A DNA stretch of 64,000 nt from Colwellia ponticola (GTDB lineage Bacteria; Pseudomonadota; Gammaproteobacteria; Enterobacterales; Alteromonadaceae): assembly GCF_005885605.1 (NCBI RefSeq), contig NZ_SZVP01000009.1, positions 62,001 to 126,000 on the forward strand, written 5' to 3'. The notes below the pieces were generated by a model, which was given only the letters and a program-made list of their open reading frames with translations, had not been told where the DNA came from and searched no databases. This document shows, in pieces, positions 39,823 to 49,117 of the stretch. A program made the position numbers and the translations under genes. The first letter of the stretch is position 1, and the number at the start of each line of letters is the position of its first letter.

Positions 39823-40443
39823 TTAAGACTGCTTAGCCGAGAAAAAAGACAACACACTTTTAGGTAAGGCTGCGGTCGTTATAGTTTGATCGCCTAACGG
39901 CTCTGCTAAACGCTCAAGCAAGGTCACTTGTTGCGCAGTAACGCCTAATAAGAGTTGTTGTTCGCCTGCCTGTATAACCACTATACGCTCTTTAGCGCCT
40001 AACGATAAACTAGTCACTACTTTTAGTTGGCTAGCACTTTGTTGAGTGAAATTAAAACGTTTCAGTATGAACGCACAAATAATAATTAACGCTAGCACCA
40101 TTAATAACGATAAAATCATACTGCCAGCATTCATATTAGCCATCACATGCTTACCTACTTCTGGGCTATCACGATTAAGGGCTGGTGGCGTAACTACTTG
40201 CTCTTTTTTATCCAGCAAAGGCTTTATTTCACCTGACTTATCTGGGCTGTAGGTTGCGTCTTGTGCGAAGCTTGGTGGCTTGTTAGTGCTATTAACCTTG
40301 TCGGTAACAGCACTAGTAACGGGGACGCTGTCAACAAACGCTTCTTTAGAAGTATTACCCTGTGCTGAAGCCGTTAAAGAAAGCAATAAAGAGACTAAGC
40401 AATAACTCATAACCTGTAATATGCGCATCTTTTTTATTATCAT
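39823..40443 (-). CDS. fliO: Flagellar biosynthesis protein FliO
   Basis: This 206-aa protein has a signal-like hydrophobic start (about 10-27), a periplasmic linker, one membrane segment (SMILSLLMVLALIIICAFIL, about 108-127) and the FliO cytoplasmic domain SLGAKERIVVIQAGEQQLLLGVT. It assists FliP stability and gate assembly. The family is weakly conserved, but order (fliN-fliO-fliP) and the C-terminal motif support the call. Confidence 0.92.
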   Translation of the reverse strand: MIIKKMRILQVMSYCLVSLLLSLTASAQGNTSKEAFVDSVPVTSAVTDKVNSTNKPPSFAQDATYSPDKSGEIKPLLDKKEQVVTPPALNRDSPEVGKHVMANMNAGSMILSLLMVLALIIICAFILKRFNFTQQSASQLKVVTSLSLGAKERIVVIQAGEQQLLLGVTAQQVTLLERLAEPLGDQTITTAALPKSVLSFFSAKQS

Positions 40444-40495
40444 ATTGCTTTCATATCTCGACTGACTTAATGCTTATGCACCCATTCAAATAACG

Positions 40496-40891
40496 TTATT
40501 TTAACTTTTTAATACGTTCAACTTGACTAACAACATCAGTTAGGCGAATACCAAACTTATCGTTAACCACTACCACTTCTCCGTGAGCTATTAATGTACC
40601 ATTAACAAGCACGTCAAGTGACTCACCAGCTACTCGGTCTAATTCAACAACGGAGCCTTGGTTTAATTGTAGTAAATTTCTGATACTGATATTGCTACGC
40701 CCTACTTCCATAGAGATAGTCACAGGAATATCCAAAATAGCATCAAGTTTTCGCTTTTCTTCGCCGGTAATAGGCGCGTCATCAGGGGTTAGTTCTTCTA
40801 ACTCAATAGTTTCGGCATTCTTTTTTGCTTCGGCTTGCTCATCGAGCGCTTCATCCCACATACTTAAATCTTCGTCTTTATCGTCACTCAT
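40496..40891 (-). CDS. fliN: Flagellar motor switch protein FliN
   Basis: This 131-aa C-ring protein has an acidic N-terminal tail and the SpoA domain LDIPVTISMEVGRSNISIRNLLQLNQGSVVELD, ending with NDKFGIRLTDVVSQ. Together with FliM it forms the torque-switching ring and docks FliH. It lies 50 bp after fliM. Confidence 0.96.
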   Translation of the reverse strand: MSDDKDEDLSMWDEALDEQAEAKKNAETIELEELTPDDAPITGEEKRKLDAILDIPVTISMEVGRSNISIRNLLQLNQGSVVELDRVAGESLDVLVNGTLIAHGEVVVVNDKFGIRLTDVVSQVERIKKLK

Positions 40892-40941
40892 ACCACTGGC
40901 CTCAATTTATAATGTTGTTCAAATAGTGCAACTTAGTTTGT

Positions 40942-42006
40942 TTATAAGTCGTCTTCTAGCAGATGAAGTTCTGCATCACTATCAAGGCGTTTACCACCTT
41001 TAGTTAAAATAGTTAATTCAGATTTAGCTGATTCTGGCCTCTTAATTTTAGATTCAATTTTTAATGCTAAATTATCTCTACTGCGACCTAACTTAGCTCT
41101 AAAGGTTGGTAAATCTTCAATAAGCACTGTGATATTATCGGGCATTTCAATGGGGATAATATCACCGGCTCGTAACTCCATTAATTGACTTAAGGAGATG
41201 TCCACTTCAATAAATTTAGTATTGATGGCAACTGACACATCCATAATTTCATCACGTAGCGCCTTAGACCAGCGCATGTCAGTATCTTCTTTGTCACTTT
41301 GCACGCCGGCGTCAAGCAGCTCTCGAATGGGTTCAAGCATAGAGTAAGGTAGTGCTATATGAAAATCACCGCCACCGCCGTCTAACTCAATATGAAAAGA
41401 GCTAATAACCACCACTTCGGTTGGGCTGACAATATTTGCCATTGACGGGTTCACTTCTGAATCTAAATATTCAAAAGAAACATCCATCACGGGTGACCAA
41501 GCTTCTTTATAGTCTTCAAAAATAAGCTTTAATAGCATTTGAATAATGCGGCGCTCGGTTGGCGTAAATTCACGGCCTTCTATTTTGGCGTGATATCTAC
41601 CATCTCCACCAAAGAAGTTATCTACGAGAATAAAAACTAGCCGCGCTTCCATAGTAATTAGCGCTGTACCTTTTAACGGACGAAAACGCACCATATTCAA
41701 ACTGGTAGGTACAAACAGGGTATGTATGTACTCACCAAATTTTATCATTTGAATACCATTGATAGAGACTTCAGCGGTGCGACGCATCATATTAAATAAA
41801 CTAATGCGCATATGCCGAGCAAAGCGTTCATTAACCATCTCCAAGGTTGGCATGCGGCCACGCACAATACGATCTTGTGAAGAAAAATCATAATCAGAGC
41901 TACCATCCGCTGATTGGGCAACATCTTCAACGACTTCTTCTTCATCAACATCATCAACACCATGTAATAGCGCATCAATCTCGTCTTGGGATAATAAATC
42001 ACTCAC
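40942..42006 (-). CDS. fliM: Flagellar motor switch protein FliM
   Basis: This 354-aa C-ring protein begins with the CheY-P binding peptide LLSQDEIDALLHGV (residues 4-17). The CheC-like middle domain follows (RIVRGRMPTLEMVNERFARH; GGDGRYHAKIEGREFTPTERRI). The C-terminal SpoA domain comes last (LMELRAGDIIPIEMPDNITVLI). The start is GTG (42006) with GAAGAGA about 8 bases upstream. It is the usual neighbour of fliL and fliN. Confidence 0.96.
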   Translation of the reverse strand: MSDLLSQDEIDALLHGVDDVDEEEVVEDVAQSADGSSDYDFSSQDRIVRGRMPTLEMVNERFARHMRISLFNMMRRTAEVSINGIQMIKFGEYIHTLFVPTSLNMVRFRPLKGTALITMEARLVFILVDNFFGGDGRYHAKIEGREFTPTERRIIQMLLKLIFEDYKEAWSPVMDVSFEYLDSEVNPSMANIVSPTEVVVISSFHIELDGGGGDFHIALPYSMLEPIRELLDAGVQSDKEDTDMRWSKALRDEIMDVSVAINTKFIEVDISLSQLMELRAGDIIPIEMPDNITVLIEDLPTFRAKLGRSRDNLALKIESKIKRPESAKSELTILTKGGKRLDSDAELHLLEDDL

Positions 42007-42150
42007 TCGATAATCTCTTCTTATCTACTTTGTTTGGTTTACGGTTAATCTGTGTCGTGTTGACCAATCAATTGTTTCTGAACTCATCCACTTAAATACT
42101 GTATTTATTTGGCTGTACTTTGTGAATATAAACCTAATAGAATTAATGAT

Positions 42151-42699
42151 TTATTGCATAACGAAGCCGGTAAAAAGTACTTTTTCTACCGTTTTATCAC
42201 CTTCAACATCTGTCATTATTTTCTGTACAGCGGCTAATGATTGCTGTTTTAAAGACACTTTACCAACACTCGTTGCCAAATCATCAGCATTAGTTTGCGA
42301 AAAAATATTGAGTAAGGTACTTTCTATTAAAGGTATATGCATTTTAGCATTTTCTTCATTGTTACCGCCGCGAACCAGCAGTTGCACCCGTATTTCAACA
42401 AAACGATCTCGTGTAATGCCTGGTACATTAAAGCGAAAAGGTCTTGGCATGGCGACATATCGAGCCGTCCCGACTTTTGCGCCTGGATCTACTTCAGCGG
42501 TTTTAGTGTCACCTGCGGGAGCATTTGGATCGGCGCTCTCTTGTGTTTGCGCAGTACTATTGTCTTCTCCACCCATTAAAAAAAAGTAAGCGCCTGCACC
42601 ACCGCCAAGTAAAATGACGACGGCAACAATAATGATGATCAGTTTTTTCTTTTTACCTGAGCTATCTAGCGCTAACTCGTTTTGTTTTTCGTCTGCCAT
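42151..42699 (-). CDS. fliL: Flagellar basal body protein FliL
   Basis: This 182-aa single-pass inner-membrane protein (KKLIIIIVAVVILLGGGAGAY, about 18-40) has a periplasmic stomatin-like domain that rings the stator. Downstream features are YVAMPRPFRFNVPG and LIESTLLNIFSQTNADDLAT, and it ends VEKVLFTGFVMQ. A clear GGACCCCC lies just upstream of the ATG. It is 144 bp before fliM, in the fliK-fliR gene run. Confidence 0.93.
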   Translation of the reverse strand: MADEKQNELALDSSGKKKKLIIIIVAVVILLGGGAGAYFFLMGGEDNSTAQTQESADPNAPAGDTKTAEVDPGAKVGTARYVAMPRPFRFNVPGITRDRFVEIRVQLLVRGGNNEENAKMHIPLIESTLLNIFSQTNADDLATSVGKVSLKQQSLAAVQKIMTDVEGDKTVEKVLFTGFVMQ

Positions 42700-42747
42700 G
42701 GGGGTCCTTTATATTTATAACCGTTAATCACTGATAAAATCGACCAA

Positions 42748-42783
42748 CAAGGATATAGTATTTATGGGTAGACTATATCCTTG
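42748..42783. repeat. Hairpin between fliK and fliL
   Basis: CAAGGATATAGT (42748-42759) is perfectly inverted at 42772-42783 with a 12-nt loop. There is no U tract in the minus-strand transcript, so attenuation, processing or a protein site are all possible. Confidence 0.5.
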
Positions 42784-42834
42784 AATAGGCTTTGAGCCAA
42801 TGTGTTTTCATCGTCTTCGCTTTATTTTAGTTAA

Positions 42835-44904
42835 TTACGCGTAGTAATCTACGCCTGTTGCAGAAGAATTAAACAACGGTGTCGATAAAATATGCTCTAT
42901 GTTATGCTCGTTGTTGTCAGGATCATTGGTTAACGATGAGCTATTACCCTGCTTCGAGGTCAAGTTTTGTTCATTATTACTTTGCTGTTGGCCTTGCTGC
43001 TCAACATTTGCCCCACCAACATCAACACCTTGTTCTGACAACATATCTCTTAGTTTATGCATATTCTGCTCTAGTGCTTCTTTTGCTTGTTGATTTTGCA
43101 CGATAAAGTTAACCGACGCCTGTTCACCTTGTAAGTTAACACGCACTTGCATATTACCAAACTCTGGCGGGTCTAAAGTAATATCAAATCGCTGCAACTT
43201 CTGATTAATAGTGACTAGCACTTTTTCTTTGACCGCCTCAGCAAAGTCTTTTCTGAAAATAGAGATAGTTTCTTGTTGAAGTTGACTATTGTTTTTTTGT
43301 ATCTGTGCGGTATCACTAGCAATATTATGCTTGAGTACTTCAGTGGATTGATGCTCAAAATAAGCCTCATTACTTTGTTTTGCTTGCGTATTTTGTATAG
43401 CTTGCGCTTGTAATTCAGACGCTGAGCGCATGGTGATATTATCAACAACTGGACCAACTGTTTTCACATTTTGATCGCTTGGTTTGTCACCAGCTAATAA
43501 TTTAGCATCAATAAACTCTTCACTGTTTCCGTCAGGCACATGTTGTTCGCTGCTTGACGATAATATGTCTTGTTGGCTTTGGCCTTTTTGTAATTGAGCT
43601 TGCTGCGCCTGCGATTGTTGTAAAACTGAGGAAGTGCGCTCGGCTAAAGCCTTGTCTATATTCGCTTTACTTAACTGTGTTTTATCAAGCTCTGTATTTA
43701 CTTCAGGTTTGAGCAACTCACTTGCTTTATTTATATTCGTATCACTATTGCCTGCTAATACTTTAGCAAGAGACTCTTTGGTTACATCTGCATCAGGCTT
43801 AAGCGGCTCCCCGACTTTATTTATATTCGCTTCATTATTGGCTGCTAATATTTTATCATTAGGGTTTTTCGTTGTAGCGCCTTCAGTTTTGACTACTTCA
43901 GCAAGGATCTCACTGGCGGTAAGGTTTGTTTTACCAATAGCATCGACAGGACGTTGATATAAGCCCGAGTTAACATTTTCAGTCAGTTGACTTTTACTGG
44001 CGAGTGACACACCAGCGGCAACCTCTGTCATTTTACTGTTTAACGGAGCAGTCGTTAATTGTTCGTTTGTTTCACTGCCATTGTTGATAGCGCCTTGGGG
44101 GGATTGCAATGACAGCTGATAGTCCTTTAACGTTTGACCACTTAATTGTGACGTTAATGCTGTGTTATTGGTTAACTGGTTCGCTGCTAAGCGCTCGTCT
44201 TTAGCCAATGCGGTTAACTTCTGCTCGCTTGTTGCTTTTAGTTTTTCAGTTTCATTGTCTGTATTAAGCAAAGCAGGTTCAACTGTTTTTTGTTTGCTAT
44301 TAAGGGACGCTGTGTTAACAGTTTGCTCAGAATGACTATTTAAGAGGTCTTTACTGGTTTTAGCTGCATCAACAGATAACGCTTTATCGCTTTGATAAAG
44401 CAATGACATAAACTTTTCTGATTCAGCTAAAGAGCTTTTACCACTTAAGTCATTAGCATTTTTTTCAGCAAGTACTTTATCTTTATCTGCTAAGAGCTCT
44501 TGTTTATCGACGCTATTGTTCGTACTTAATCTAGCGTCTTCATTATTACCAGAGTTTAGTTTAGCACCTTCCTCACTGGCAATAAGTGATTTGTTCTCGT
44601 CAGCTTCTTGACTGGCGATAAATTCTTCATCACTCAGTTCACTAACCTGGGTTTTGCCGCTAGCGGTAATATTCGCACTATCGATTGCCGCCGTTTTGTT
44701 GTCTTGCGCTGCAGGATCTTTACCTTGACTATCTTTATGTTGATGGTCTTTATTTTTCTCAAGTTGATGCTGAGCAACTAAACGAGAAAAATTAGCACCT
44801 TTATTGTTATCAGTTAACCTAGCTGATAATTCTTTACTAGTTAAATCTGCTTTTAAATCAGCATCTTTTGATACAAAAGTAGGTAGAACACTCACTGATG
44901 GCAT
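42835..44904 (-). CDS. fliK: Flagellar hook-length control protein FliK
   Basis: This 689-aa protein is longer than E. coli FliK (375). A long, low-complexity region rich in K, N, S, T and A (1-540) acts as the molecular ruler. The globular C-terminal Flg_hook domain (about 555-640) has LQRFDITLDPPEFGNMQVRV and KEALEQNMHKLRDMLSEQGV. A 30-residue internal duplication is visible near 348-400. A Q/N-rich tail follows. It is preceded by a sigma-54 promoter match about 150 bases upstream. Confidence 0.92.
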   Translation of the reverse strand: MPSVSVLPTFVSKDADLKADLTSKELSARLTDNNKGANFSRLVAQHQLEKNKDHQHKDSQGKDPAAQDNKTAAIDSANITASGKTQVSELSDEEFIASQEADENKSLIASEEGAKLNSGNNEDARLSTNNSVDKQELLADKDKVLAEKNANDLSGKSSLAESEKFMSLLYQSDKALSVDAAKTSKDLLNSHSEQTVNTASLNSKQKTVEPALLNTDNETEKLKATSEQKLTALAKDERLAANQLTNNTALTSQLSGQTLKDYQLSLQSPQGAINNGSETNEQLTTAPLNSKMTEVAAGVSLASKSQLTENVNSGLYQRPVDAIGKTNLTASEILAEVVKTEGATTKNPNDKILAANNEANINKVGEPLKPDADVTKESLAKVLAGNSDTNINKASELLKPEVNTELDKTQLSKANIDKALAERTSSVLQQSQAQQAQLQKGQSQQDILSSSSEQHVPDGNSEEFIDAKLLAGDKPSDQNVKTVGPVVDNITMRSASELQAQAIQNTQAKQSNEAYFEHQSTEVLKHNIASDTAQIQKNNSQLQQETISIFRKDFAEAVKEKVLVTINQKLQRFDITLDPPEFGNMQVRVNLQGEQASVNFIVQNQQAKEALEQNMHKLRDMLSEQGVDVGGANVEQQGQQQSNNEQNLTSKQGNSSSLTNDPDNNEHNIEHILSTPLFNSSATGVDYYA

Positions 44905-45054
44905 AATAACCCCAATAACTTAATCAATTTAGTCTTAATAAGAAAAATAATCTGCATATAATTAATACAACAAATAAAATAGTAAACGACAGCCACGCCA
45001 TTACTTGTAGGTACAACTGAGAGGTGGCAATATTAATAAACACTATGATATCAA

Positions 45055-45069
45055 GCAATAAACGTTCCA
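45055..45069 (-). promoter_or_regulatory. Sigma-54 promoter upstream of fliK
   Basis: On the minus strand it reads TGGAAC-GTTTA-TTGC followed by T, one mismatch to TGGCAC-N5-TTGC with correct GG-N10-GC spacing. It is about 150 bases upstream of the fliK ATG and just downstream of fliJ, fitting a separate fliK-fliR transcript. Confidence 0.75.
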
Positions 45070-45110
45070 TGTTTACAAGTGCTATGAGCACCTAATCAAT
45101 AGTTAATCTA

Positions 45111-45554
45111 TTAACGCGATGGTCGACGGATATATTGTTGAGTCGCAATTTCATCAAACATTTTCTGTTCTGCCTTGTCTTCTGCAACGGCAATTTTTTT
45201 CAAACGTTTATCGCGCAATAATTCTACAGCTTTGACTTTCTGTCGTTGTTTGAGCCAAATGTTTTTACTTTGTTCTACTAATGCTTTTGCTTGTCGCATG
45301 GCAAGTTCAACTTGTGCAGAGGCGGTATCAAGCTTAGCAATAAATGCATGATAATGACTGTAAGTAGCGCTGTCTAAGCCTTGCTCTGCTCGTTGACTTA
45401 GGCGCTTCATGTACTCTAAACGATAATCGGCCACGCCTTGCAGCCGGTTCACATTTTGTTGATATTCATTTTCAGCAACTTTTAATTGATCAGCACAACG
45501 TTGTTCATTGTCTTGTTCGTATTTTAAAATGGTATCAAGTTGTTTCATTGCCAT
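45111..45554 (-). CDS. fliJ: Flagellar export chaperone FliJ
   Basis: This is a 147-aa all-helical coiled-coil protein, highly charged (MKQLDTILKYEQDNEQRCADQL near the start; RDKRLKKIAVAEDKAEQKMFDE near the end). It sits in the pore of the FliI hexamer and links it to FlhA. Recognition rests on length, coiled-coil character and position right after fliI (79 bp). Confidence 0.9.
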   Translation of the reverse strand: MAMKQLDTILKYEQDNEQRCADQLKVAENEYQQNVNRLQGVADYRLEYMKRLSQRAEQGLDSATYSHYHAFIAKLDTASAQVELAMRQAKALVEQSKNIWLKQRQKVKAVELLRDKRLKKIAVAEDKAEQKMFDEIATQQYIRRPSR

Positions 45555-45633
45555 AGGACATTCTCTTTAGTCGATTTCATACCGTTTTATAAAAAACACT
45601 ACACCTGGTTCTTGTTATAGTTGTTTCTCGTTA

Positions 45634-46983
45634 TCACCGATTATTGTGGGCATGTGCAGCGGCAATAATTTCTTGCAGTTGCGCAATACTTTGCTCATAA
45701 GGGATCACTTCATTAATTTTTTGTTGTAGAAAGAAATTGATTACCGGTAGTACATTTATAGCCTGGTCAATGCGAGGGTCATTACCTTTGGTATAAGCCC
45801 CTATGGCAATAAGATCTTTATTTTGCTGATACAAGGCATACATTTGCTTTAACTGTTTTGCTAATTCTTGATGTTCACTGGTTGTTACCATCGGCATTAC
45901 CCGCGAGATAGAGCCTTCAATATTTACTGCCGGATAGTGTCCCGCATCAGCTAACTCTCGTGATAAAACAACATGACCATCTAAAATAGCGCGAGCGGCA
46001 TCAGCCACAGGGTCTTGTAAGTCATCTCCCTCTGTCAATACCGTATAAAAAGCAGTAATAGAGCCTTGCCCTTCACCACCATTACCGGCACGTTCAACCA
46101 GTTGAGGTAATTTAGAGAAAACCGACGGTGGGTAACCTTTTGTTGCTGGTGGCTCGCCTACGGCTAGGGCAATTTCACGCTGTGCTTGTGCGTAACGCGT
46201 TAACGAGTCGAGTAATAACAACACATTTAAACCTTGATCGCGAAAATACTCACTAATTTGCACGGCTGTTTCACAGCCCTTAAGACGCATAAGCGGAGAG
46301 TTATCAGCAGGGGCTGCAACAACAACTGCTCGTTTAAGTCCTTCTTCACCTAAAATTTCTTCAATAAATTCTTTTACTTCTCGACCACGTTCGCCCACTA
46401 AACCAACCACAACCACATCAGCGGTTGTACCGCGGGTCATCATCCCCATTAAAACACTTTTACCGACTCCTGAGCCGGCAAAAAGTCCCATACGCTGCCC
46501 TTTACCAATACTAATAAAGCTATTAATAGAGCGCACGCCAACATCAAGTACTTCGCTAATAGCGCGTCGTGATAACGGATTCATGGGTTTACTATCGTGG
46601 TGATAATTTTCATCGGCTTTAATAGGTCCTTTACCGTCAAGAGGCTTACCGACACCATTAATAACACGACCAAGTAACGCCATTGATAAAGGCACTCTGG
46701 CTTTACTTGAAATAGGTAATACCCGCGCCCCTGGCATAACACCACGTAAACTTTCTTCTGGCATAAGATAAGTAATATCTTGAGCAAAACCAACTACTTC
46801 TGCCAGTAAATCGCCATGTGCCGTTTCAACTAGACATTGACTACCAACATGCGCTTTAACACCAACAGCCTCAAGCGTTAAACCAACAACGCGCACTAAC
46901 CGCCCAGCAACAGGCGCTTTAAAATCGTGAATATATTGTTGTTTTTTTTTAAAACGTTCGGTTAAGCGTGAGCTATCAACCAT
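45634..46983 (-). CDS. fliI: Flagellar export ATPase FliI
   Basis: This 449-aa ATPase related to F1-beta powers unloading of export substrates. The Walker A motif is GLFAGSGVGKSVLMGMM (near 165-180), followed by VGLVGERGREVKEFIE, Walker B LLLLDSLTRYAQAQREIAL, and the type III ATPase mark GEPPATKGYPPSVFSKLPQL. Length matches E. coli (457). It lies between fliH and fliJ. Confidence 0.97.
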   Translation of the reverse strand: MVDSSRLTERFKKKQQYIHDFKAPVAGRLVRVVGLTLEAVGVKAHVGSQCLVETAHGDLLAEVVGFAQDITYLMPEESLRGVMPGARVLPISSKARVPLSMALLGRVINGVGKPLDGKGPIKADENYHHDSKPMNPLSRRAISEVLDVGVRSINSFISIGKGQRMGLFAGSGVGKSVLMGMMTRGTTADVVVVGLVGERGREVKEFIEEILGEEGLKRAVVVAAPADNSPLMRLKGCETAVQISEYFRDQGLNVLLLLDSLTRYAQAQREIALAVGEPPATKGYPPSVFSKLPQLVERAGNGGEGQGSITAFYTVLTEGDDLQDPVADAARAILDGHVVLSRELADAGHYPAVNIEGSISRVMPMVTTSEHQELAKQLKQMYALYQQNKDLIAIGAYTKGNDPRIDQAINVLPVINFFLQQKINEVIPYEQSIAQLQEIIAAAHAHNNR

Positions 46984-47124
46984 AGTGTTTATTTACCTTA
47001 GAGTAGGAGACGCCATAGAATACGACGATAAAATAGCAGACGATAAAATAAGACTTAATTGTGTAAACCCAAAAGTATAAAAGCCAACATATAAAGCCAA
47101 ATAAGTACCTAAACTATTAACTTG

Positions 47125-47916
47125 TTAGTCCGGTTGATGTAAAGCATCCTGCAAGAAAGGTTCCAACACTTGTTTTAACCTTGCTTTCATTTGTAAGTCA
47201 ATATTTGAGGTACTGTTTTCGATTTGACAGCTGCCTTGCGCTAATTGGGGGGCCGGTAATAAACGCCATCCTTGCTCAGCAATGTGCTCTGCGCCAAATT
47301 GTGCTTCAACCAGTTTAATATCACTTGGGTGTAAACATATTTGTGTTTGAGCATCACCACTTGGTAAACTTTTTATCCCCTCAGCAATAGCTGCCATTAA
47401 AATGTCAGGGTTAGTTTTTGCTTCATGTAACACTACGGCTTCCGTTAACTGCAAAACTAAGTTAAGCAACTGCTCTTCAACATTTTTTTCGACACTTGCC
47501 AGCGGCTGATGTAATTGGTCAATTAACTGTTGCCACTGGGCACTTTGTTGTTCTATTTGCTCTTTTCCTAGTGCTAAGCCTTCTTCATTACCTACTTTAA
47601 TACCTTCGGCCTGCCCTTCTTCTAACCCTTTTGCTTTGCCTTCCTCATAACCTTTAGCAAAGCCTTCTTCTTTGCCTTGGGTAAAACCTTCTTCACTTGC
47701 TGCCTGACGAATATCTTCGATATCCTGTGCCGTTAACGGCACAGGATCGGCTTCTTCTTGTTCAGGCGGTTCATATACCCAATTATTTTTTTTACCTAAG
47801 GCATTTGTCTTTTCTTTATCATCCGCGCTGGGCTCATGTTGCACATTAGGTAGCGACCAAACATCGGTTTGCTCTTCTGTCGACCCTTTGATGATGCGAA
47901 TAGGTGGCTTATTCAT
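47125..47916 (-). CDS. fliH: Flagellar export regulator FliH
   Basis: This 263-aa peripheral-stalk-like protein binds FliI and FliN. A variable N-terminus includes W20 and W46. Residues 75-119 are a chain of glycines at 4-residue spacing (EEGFAKGYEEGKAKGLEEG and on), the known FliH GxxxG-type repeat for helix dimers. The C-terminal FliI-binding domain follows. The gene is 141 bp upstream of fliI. Confidence 0.93.
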   Translation of the reverse strand: MNKPPIRIIKGSTEEQTDVWSLPNVQHEPSADDKEKTNALGKKNNWVYEPPEQEEADPVPLTAQDIEDIRQAASEEGFTQGKEEGFAKGYEEGKAKGLEEGQAEGIKVGNEEGLALGKEQIEQQSAQWQQLIDQLHQPLASVEKNVEEQLLNLVLQLTEAVVLHEAKTNPDILMAAIAEGIKSLPSGDAQTQICLHPSDIKLVEAQFGAEHIAEQGWRLLPAPQLAQGSCQIENSTSNIDLQMKARLKQVLEPFLQDALHQPD

Positions 47917-48058
47917 TAAAATACCTTTATTACCTTAAATGACACAAATGATTACAGTTCAATCGTTAGCTTAACTGTTTAGACTCAATGGTTAGACTAG
48001 ATTATAGCGTTTAATGCTAGGCTTACTAGATAAGCGCTTAGCATAAACTAACGCTATA

Positions 48059-49117
48059 CTATAAAAACTCGTCACCGCCGCCGCCGCCGCCAAGCATGAT
48101 TTCACCCGCGTCAGAAAGTCGTCGAGCAATGGATAAAATTTCTTTTTGAGCGGTTTCTACTTCACTAATACGTACAGGGCCCATTGCTTCTAAATCATCC
48201 ATCATCATTTCAGCCGCACGTTTTGACATATTACTCATTATTTTTTCTTTCAATACTTCATCAGTACCTTTAATCGCTTTCATTAACACATCTTGCTGCA
48301 CTTCACGTAGAATCGCCTGCATACCGCGATCATCAACATCAACTAAGTTTTCAAAGACAAACATTAAGTCTTGAATTTGCTGACTCATTTCTTCATCGTT
48401 TTCTCTGATCGAATCCATCAACAAACCTTCAACATTCGATTCTAGATAGTTCATGATGTCTGCTGCTGCTTTTAAACCTCCCATTTTAGCTGCTTGCGCG
48501 CCCGCTTGTCCGGCAAATTGTTTTTCCATTATTTCATTTAATTCTTGCAACGCTGCAGGTTGTACTTCTTCTAAGTTAGCAATACGCATCATTAAATCTA
48601 AGCGTACTTTATCGGGAAACTGACCAACAATCTCTGCCGATTGTTCAGGGTCAAGATAAGAAAGTACAATCGTTTGAATTTGAGGATGCTCATTACGAAT
48701 AATATTAGCCACTTGCTTAGAGTCCATCCATTTTAATGAATCTAAGCCTTTCGCGCCGCCCCCCATCACTATTTGGTCAATTAAGTTGCCGGCTTTGTCC
48801 TCACCTAGTGCTGCGGTTAGGGCTCTACGAACAAACTCTTCACTTTGAAAGCCTATCGTAGAGAAGTTTTGTATTTCTTGAATAAATAACTTATGCACAG
48901 CGGTTATTTTTTCTTGAGTAAAATCTTGCATACCGGCCATTACGGTGCCCACTTGTTGCACTTGCTTTGGCTCAAGGTGTTTTAGAATTTGTGCCGCATC
49001 TTCTTCTGATAAGCTCAGTAATAGTATGGCCGCTTTTTCAGCACCTTCTAATTTTTCTACATCAAAGCCTGCAGGCGCTGCGGCTAACTCACCGACTTCT
49101 TTTTTTTCATCACTCAT
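48059..49117 (-). CDS. fliG: Flagellar motor switch protein FliG
   Basis: This 352-aa rotor protein joins the MS ring to the stator. The N-terminal part binds FliF (GAEKAAILLLSLSEEDAAQILKHL). The middle has the EHPQ motif (IRNEHPQIQTIVLSYL). The C-terminal charged torque helix is in MFVFENLVDVDDRGMQAILREV. An unusual run of six glycines (LGGGGGGDEFL) ends the protein, encoded by a GCC/GGC triplet repeat. Its start overlaps fliF by eight bases. Confidence 0.96.
   Translation of the reverse strand: MSDEKKEVGELAAAPAGFDVEKLEGAEKAAILLLSLSEEDAAQILKHLEPKQVQQVGTVMAGMQDFTQEKITAVHKLFIQEIQNFSTIGFQSEEFVRRALTAALGEDKAGNLIDQIVMGGGAKGLDSLKWMDSKQVANIIRNEHPQIQTIVLSYLDPEQSAEIVGQFPDKVRLDLMMRIANLEEVQPAALQELNEIMEKQFAGQAGAQAAKMGGLKAAADIMNYLESNVEGLLMDSIRENDEEMSQQIQDLMFVFENLVDVDDRGMQAILREVQQDVLMKAIKGTDEVLKEKIMSNMSKRAAEMMMDDLEAMGPVRISEVETAQKEILSIARRLSDAGEIMLGGGGGGDEFL

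Noticed and set aside
42337..43957. Plus-strand open frames opposite fliL and fliK
   Set aside because: They are shadows of low-complexity fliK and of fliL, with no ribosome sites and no recognised domains.
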